From: Desulfuromonadales bacterium
GTDB taxonomy: Bacteria; Desulfobacterota; Desulfuromonadia; Desulfuromonadales; BM103
DNA: 64,000 nucleotides
Assembly (NCBI GenBank): GCA_014860225.1
Contig: JACZKE010000016.1
Coordinates: 22,152-86,151, forward strand
Reading direction: 5' to 3'
Shown piece by piece: positions 61,789 to 64,000 of this stretch (positions are counted from its first letter, which is position 1; every line of letters starts with the position of its first letter). The notes under the pieces were generated by a model. The model was given only the letters and a program-made list of their open reading frames with translations. It did no database searches and was not told the DNA's origin. A program made the position numbers and the translations under genes.

Positions 61789-61808
61789 TTAACGCGAAGA
61801 CGCAAAGG
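61789..61808. repeat. Half copy of the AACGCGGAGACGCAGAG element
   Basis: TTAACGCGAAGACGCAAAGG resembles one end of 60636-60741 without the matching second end. Confidence 0.55.
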
Positions 61809-61868
61809 GTACCAGTGAAAGACAGGCTTTATATTATAGCTCTGCAGTCCATGGAAAGTCGTGCTTGC

Positions 61869-61981
61869 CACCAAGCCACCAAGTATTGCTTTAATAGGGT
61901 AAAGATCGTTCGACTCGATCTCGAAAGGCTGATGTTTCAGGAACATACACGTGTTTTTTTTCGTGTCTTGGTGACTTCGTG
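61869..61981. mobile_element. Short CACCAAG-ended element without a gene
   Basis: Two CACCAAG heptamers at the left (61869-61883) and CTTGGTG-A-CTTCGTG at the right (61967-61981) enclose about 80 bp with no open frame of note. The ends match those of the GxxExxY cassette at 18959, so this looks like an empty or deletion derivative. Confidence 0.65.
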
Positions 61982-62113
61982 GCTAGCCGTTCTTTTGGTT
62001 GTAAGCCTGTTATATTTAGCATCCATCCGACGTTTCAGGACGAAAATGAGTTGTTGTGTCTGTAACCCTTTATAACATTTCAAAACTGAAATCATCATGA
62101 TCAGGAGAGCTTT

Positions 62114-63535
62114 ATGCGTCAAATCAAGTTTGGCACTTCCGGGTGGCGCGGAATCCTCGCTGAAGACTTTACCCTGGACAATGTCCGCATTGTAACCCAG
62201 GCCATTGCGGATTTCCTGCGCGCAGAAAAATCTGACGAGCAGGGACTGGTGGTCGGTCACGATAGCCGTTTTATGGGTGAGTATTTCGCCAGGGAAGCGG
62301 CGAGGGTGCTTGCCGGATCGGGAGTTCCGGTTTTTATCTGTAAACGTGACACGCCGACCCCGGTCATCGCCTATGAAATTATGCACCGCAGCACGGCAGG
62401 CGCCATCAATTTTACCGCCAGCCACAATTCCTTCGAGTATAACGGCATCAAATTTTCGACAGCCTGGGGTGGACCAGCACTGCCTGAAGTGACTGCCGAG
62501 ATCGAGCGCCTGGCCAACGCCATGCTCGGTGAAGTGTGTTATCGCGATATGCCGCTTGATCAGGCGGTCAGGGCTGGTCTGGTCAGGGAAATCGATCCTA
62601 TGCCCGATTACCTTGACAGCTTGCGTACCAAAATAGATCTCGAGGCGATTGGCAGATCAGGGATGACGGTTGTGTTTGACCCGATGTATGGTGCCGGCCG
62701 CGATTACATAGACAGCCTGCTGGTAGAATCCGGTCTGCTGGTGCAGACGATCAATGGCGCTCGTGACCCGTACTTCGGCGGGTTGCCACCCGATCCATCT
62801 CCATCGCATCTTAACGACCTTATCATCAGGGTCAGGGGCGACAAGCGGATTGCGATCGGCCTGGCTACCGATGGCGATGCCGACCGTTATGGCATTATCG
62901 ACGCCGACGGTGCTTTTATTGAACCGAACTACATTCTTGCGCTGCTCTATGATTACCTGCTACGGAGAAAAGGCGAGTCGGGTGATGCAGCCCGGTCGGT
63001 TGCCACCTCACATCTCATTGATGCCGTAGCCGCCCATCATGGATATGCCGTGCGCGAGACACCGGTCGGTTTCAAATACATCGGTGAATTTATCCGTGAT
63101 AACGAGATTGTCATCGGTGGCGAAGAGAGCGCCGGCTTAAGCCTGCGTGGCCATGTGCCGGACAAAGATGGTGTGCTCGCCTGTCTGCTTGTCGCTGAAA
63201 TGGTGGCTGTCGAAGGCAAGACCCTCGCTCAGTTGCTGACAGATCTTTATAGTCGCGTCGGCGAGTTTCATACCTCGCGCAAGAACCTTCGACTTTCCAT
63301 GGAACTGGCAGCAAAAATCGACGACAAACTGGCCTCGCCGCCTGATCGTCTGGCCGGGAAACCAATCAGGGAGATGCTCACAACCGATGGTGTCAAAATA
63401 ATCCTTGAGGATGGTTCCTGGGCACTCTTCCGGAAATCGGGGACTGAGCCTGTAGTGAGGGTTTATACCGAGGCAGGGAGCAGGGAAGAATTGGAGGTAC
63501 TGACTGAAGCAGCGGTTGAGTTTGTGCAAAGTTAA
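62114..63535 (+). CDS. Phosphoglucomutase/phosphomannomutase family protein
   Basis: 473 residues, with AGGAGAG before the ATG. IKFGTSGWRGILAEDF (about 4-19), TASHNSFEYNGIKFS (about 102-116, the phosphoserine loop), ATDGDADRYG (about 254-263, metal binding) and RKSGTEPVVRVYTEA (about 437-451) are all present. It interconverts hexose 1- and 6-phosphates, feeding nucleotide-sugar synthesis for the polysaccharides encoded earlier. Glucose, mannose or glucosamine specificity cannot be told from the motifs. Confidence 0.9.
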   Translation: MRQIKFGTSGWRGILAEDFTLDNVRIVTQAIADFLRAEKSDEQGLVVGHDSRFMGEYFAREAARVLAGSGVPVFICKRDTPTPVIAYEIMHRSTAGAINFTASHNSFEYNGIKFSTAWGGPALPEVTAEIERLANAMLGEVCYRDMPLDQAVRAGLVREIDPMPDYLDSLRTKIDLEAIGRSGMTVVFDPMYGAGRDYIDSLLVESGLLVQTINGARDPYFGGLPPDPSPSHLNDLIIRVRGDKRIAIGLATDGDADRYGIIDADGAFIEPNYILALLYDYLLRRKGESGDAARSVATSHLIDAVAAHHGYAVRETPVGFKYIGEFIRDNEIVIGGEESAGLSLRGHVPDKDGVLACLLVAEMVAVEGKTLAQLLTDLYSRVGEFHTSRKNLRLSMELAAKIDDKLASPPDRLAGKPIREMLTTDGVKIILEDGSWALFRKSGTEPVVRVYTEAGSREELEVLTEAAVEFVQS

Positions 63536-63552
63536 CGTTTTCACTATTGCGC

Positions 63553-63581
63553 TTGACACAGTGTGTTGTCTCCATTAACTT
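63553..63581 (+). promoter_or_regulatory. Candidate promoter after the hexomutase gene
   Basis: TTGACA (63553-63558) is followed after 17 bases by TAACTT (63576-63581), a good -35 with a weak -10. It would start the leader RNA at 63585-63715. Confidence 0.4.
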
Positions 63582-63635
63582 TTTCGCAAGTATTTTATTT
63601 AATGTATTGTTTTCAAAGTCAGATATTTGTGAGGA

Positions 63636-63715
63636 GGGGGCGGAAAGCCACGGGTCTTAAGCATCATTAAAGACGGCTGGGCTGTCAAGGAACCTCTTTG
63701 ACAGCCCGGCCGTTT
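63636..63715 (+). promoter_or_regulatory. Leader with GEMM-like 3' segment overlapping a terminator
   Basis: GGCGGAAAGCCACGGGTCTT (63639-63658) and AGACGGCTGGGCTG (63671-63684) resemble the tetraloop-receptor and 3' strand of the c-di-GMP-I (GEMM) riboswitch, but I could not find a convincing 5' stem. The 3' strand is also one arm of a 16 bp terminator stem (63673-63688 with 63698-63713), followed by TTTTG. The 465 bp after 63535 otherwise hold no sure gene and end in MITE copy C. Confidence 0.4.
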
Positions 63716-63717
63716 TG
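63673..63717 (+). terminator. Intrinsic terminator downstream of the hexomutase
   Basis: 16 bp stem ACGGCTGGGCTGTCAA with TTGACAGCCCGGCCGT, nine-base loop (63689-63697), then TTTTGCTG. Confidence 0.82.
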
Positions 63718-63846
63718 CTGTCTGAGGCTTATACCTGTTTATTTTATTGTTGCTGCAGAAGGGAGGTGTTTCAATTCCGTCGGATCATTATCACCCGATG
63801 CACTGGAGAATCGGGGCAGGTCGACACAATTCACAAAAATGCACTA

Positions 63847-64000
63847 AGCAGTCTGTCGGACTATACGGGCCGAAGCGAAAATTTGGATGTTTGAGAACAG
63901 ATTTTAGCTCTTTTGCAGGTTCATAGCCGTAGCTATGGACCAAAAAGGAGCTGAAATATGGGCCAAACAGCCGGATTTGCAGCCGGCTCATGGATAGTCC
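63847..64000. mobile_element. MITE-like element, copy C (cut by the window end)
   Basis: Starts with AGCAGTCTGTCGGACTATAC and runs in reverse orientation to the last base, ending inside the CTCATGGATAGTCC terminal repeat. The missing end should carry about ten more bases of inverted repeat. Confidence 0.82.

Noticed and set aside
61610..61792. Small ORF starting MSRLQIRLFGPYF, also seen at 63791-63991 (minus) and in altered form at 25848
   Set aside because: It lies inside the MITE-like repeat; between copies most codon differences change the amino acid and the reading frame ends differ, so it is better explained as repeat DNA.

Overview
The window looks like a chromosomal segment of a delta-type proteobacterium of the Desulfuromonadales/Geobacter group. 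That placement is inferred from the mix of families: a DHH-CBS-poly(A) polymerase fusion resembling A-adding tRNA nucleotidyltransferases, a PxxKW cysteine-rich small protein, a WbaP-type initiator beside an ABC O-antigen exporter, and the order yicC-gmk-rpoZ-relA/spoT-ridA. It rests on no database search. Base composition is moderate, with clearly AT-rich stretches at about 13.3-14.9 kb and 34.6-37.2 kb. No rRNA, tRNA, CRISPR array or phage gene was seen.

Layout. (1) 1-12.6 kb, plus strand, tightly overlapping: the end of an msbA-like exporter, a DUF374 acyltransferase, waaA, lpxK, waaF, waaC, a WaaP-like kinase, three GT4 glycosyltransferases including a WaaG-like one, a methyltransferase, and two tandem paralogous kinase-like genes. 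This builds and decorates the lipid A-core. (2) 12.7-14.9 kb: a GT2 and an O-antigen ligase-like membrane protein. (3) 15-20 kb: ADP-heptose supply (gmhA, hldE, gmhB; hldD is not in the window), a deoxyhypusine-synthase-like protein, another kinase-fold protein, and a GxxExxY gene carried in a cassette bounded by inverted repeats. (4) 20-23.8 kb: complete dTDP-rhamnose pathway rfbBDAC. (5) 23.8-43.6 kb: O-polysaccharide locus with the Wzm/Wzt ABC exporter, a 1057-residue methyltransferase-methyltransferase-coiled coil-GT4 protein, more glycosyltransferases, an epimerase, two large membrane proteins, a flavoprotein, an LPG-synthase-like membrane protein and a WbaP/WcaJ-type initiating phosphotransferase. 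(6) 43.7-48.6 kb: housekeeping genes yicC, gmk, rpoZ, relA/spoT, ridA. (7) 48.7-52.6 kb, minus strand: rpmB, a flavoprotein, DUF523, purN, purM. (8) 53.2-63.5 kb, plus strand apart from one small gene: rimI-like, pyrK, pyrD, the nucleotidyltransferase fusion, an M50 protease, scpA, scpB, a PxxKW protein (minus), a YkgJ-type protein and a phosphohexomutase.

The sugar genes form one system. ADP-heptose and Kdo enzymes build the inner core, dTDP-rhamnose and glycosyltransferases build an O-chain started on undecaprenyl phosphate, Wzm/Wzt exports it and the ligase attaches it. The Wzt has a C-terminal domain of the kind that reads a chain-end modification. The very next gene encodes methyltransferase domains joined to a coiled coil built of 39-residue DNA-level repeats. 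This is the layout expected of a WbdD-like chain terminator and length ruler, and I regard it as the most interesting system here.

A second theme is an unusual density of short interspersed repeats: a 165-170 bp MITE-like element (three copies and one remnant), elements ended by CACCAAG heptamers (one carrying the GxxExxY gene), palindromic AACGCGGAGACGCAGAG elements, a 200 bp long repeat (two copies), heptanucleotide microsatellites, and a GTCACGCGTTACGG family. Two of these appear to have been absorbed in frame into rfbB and rfbD.
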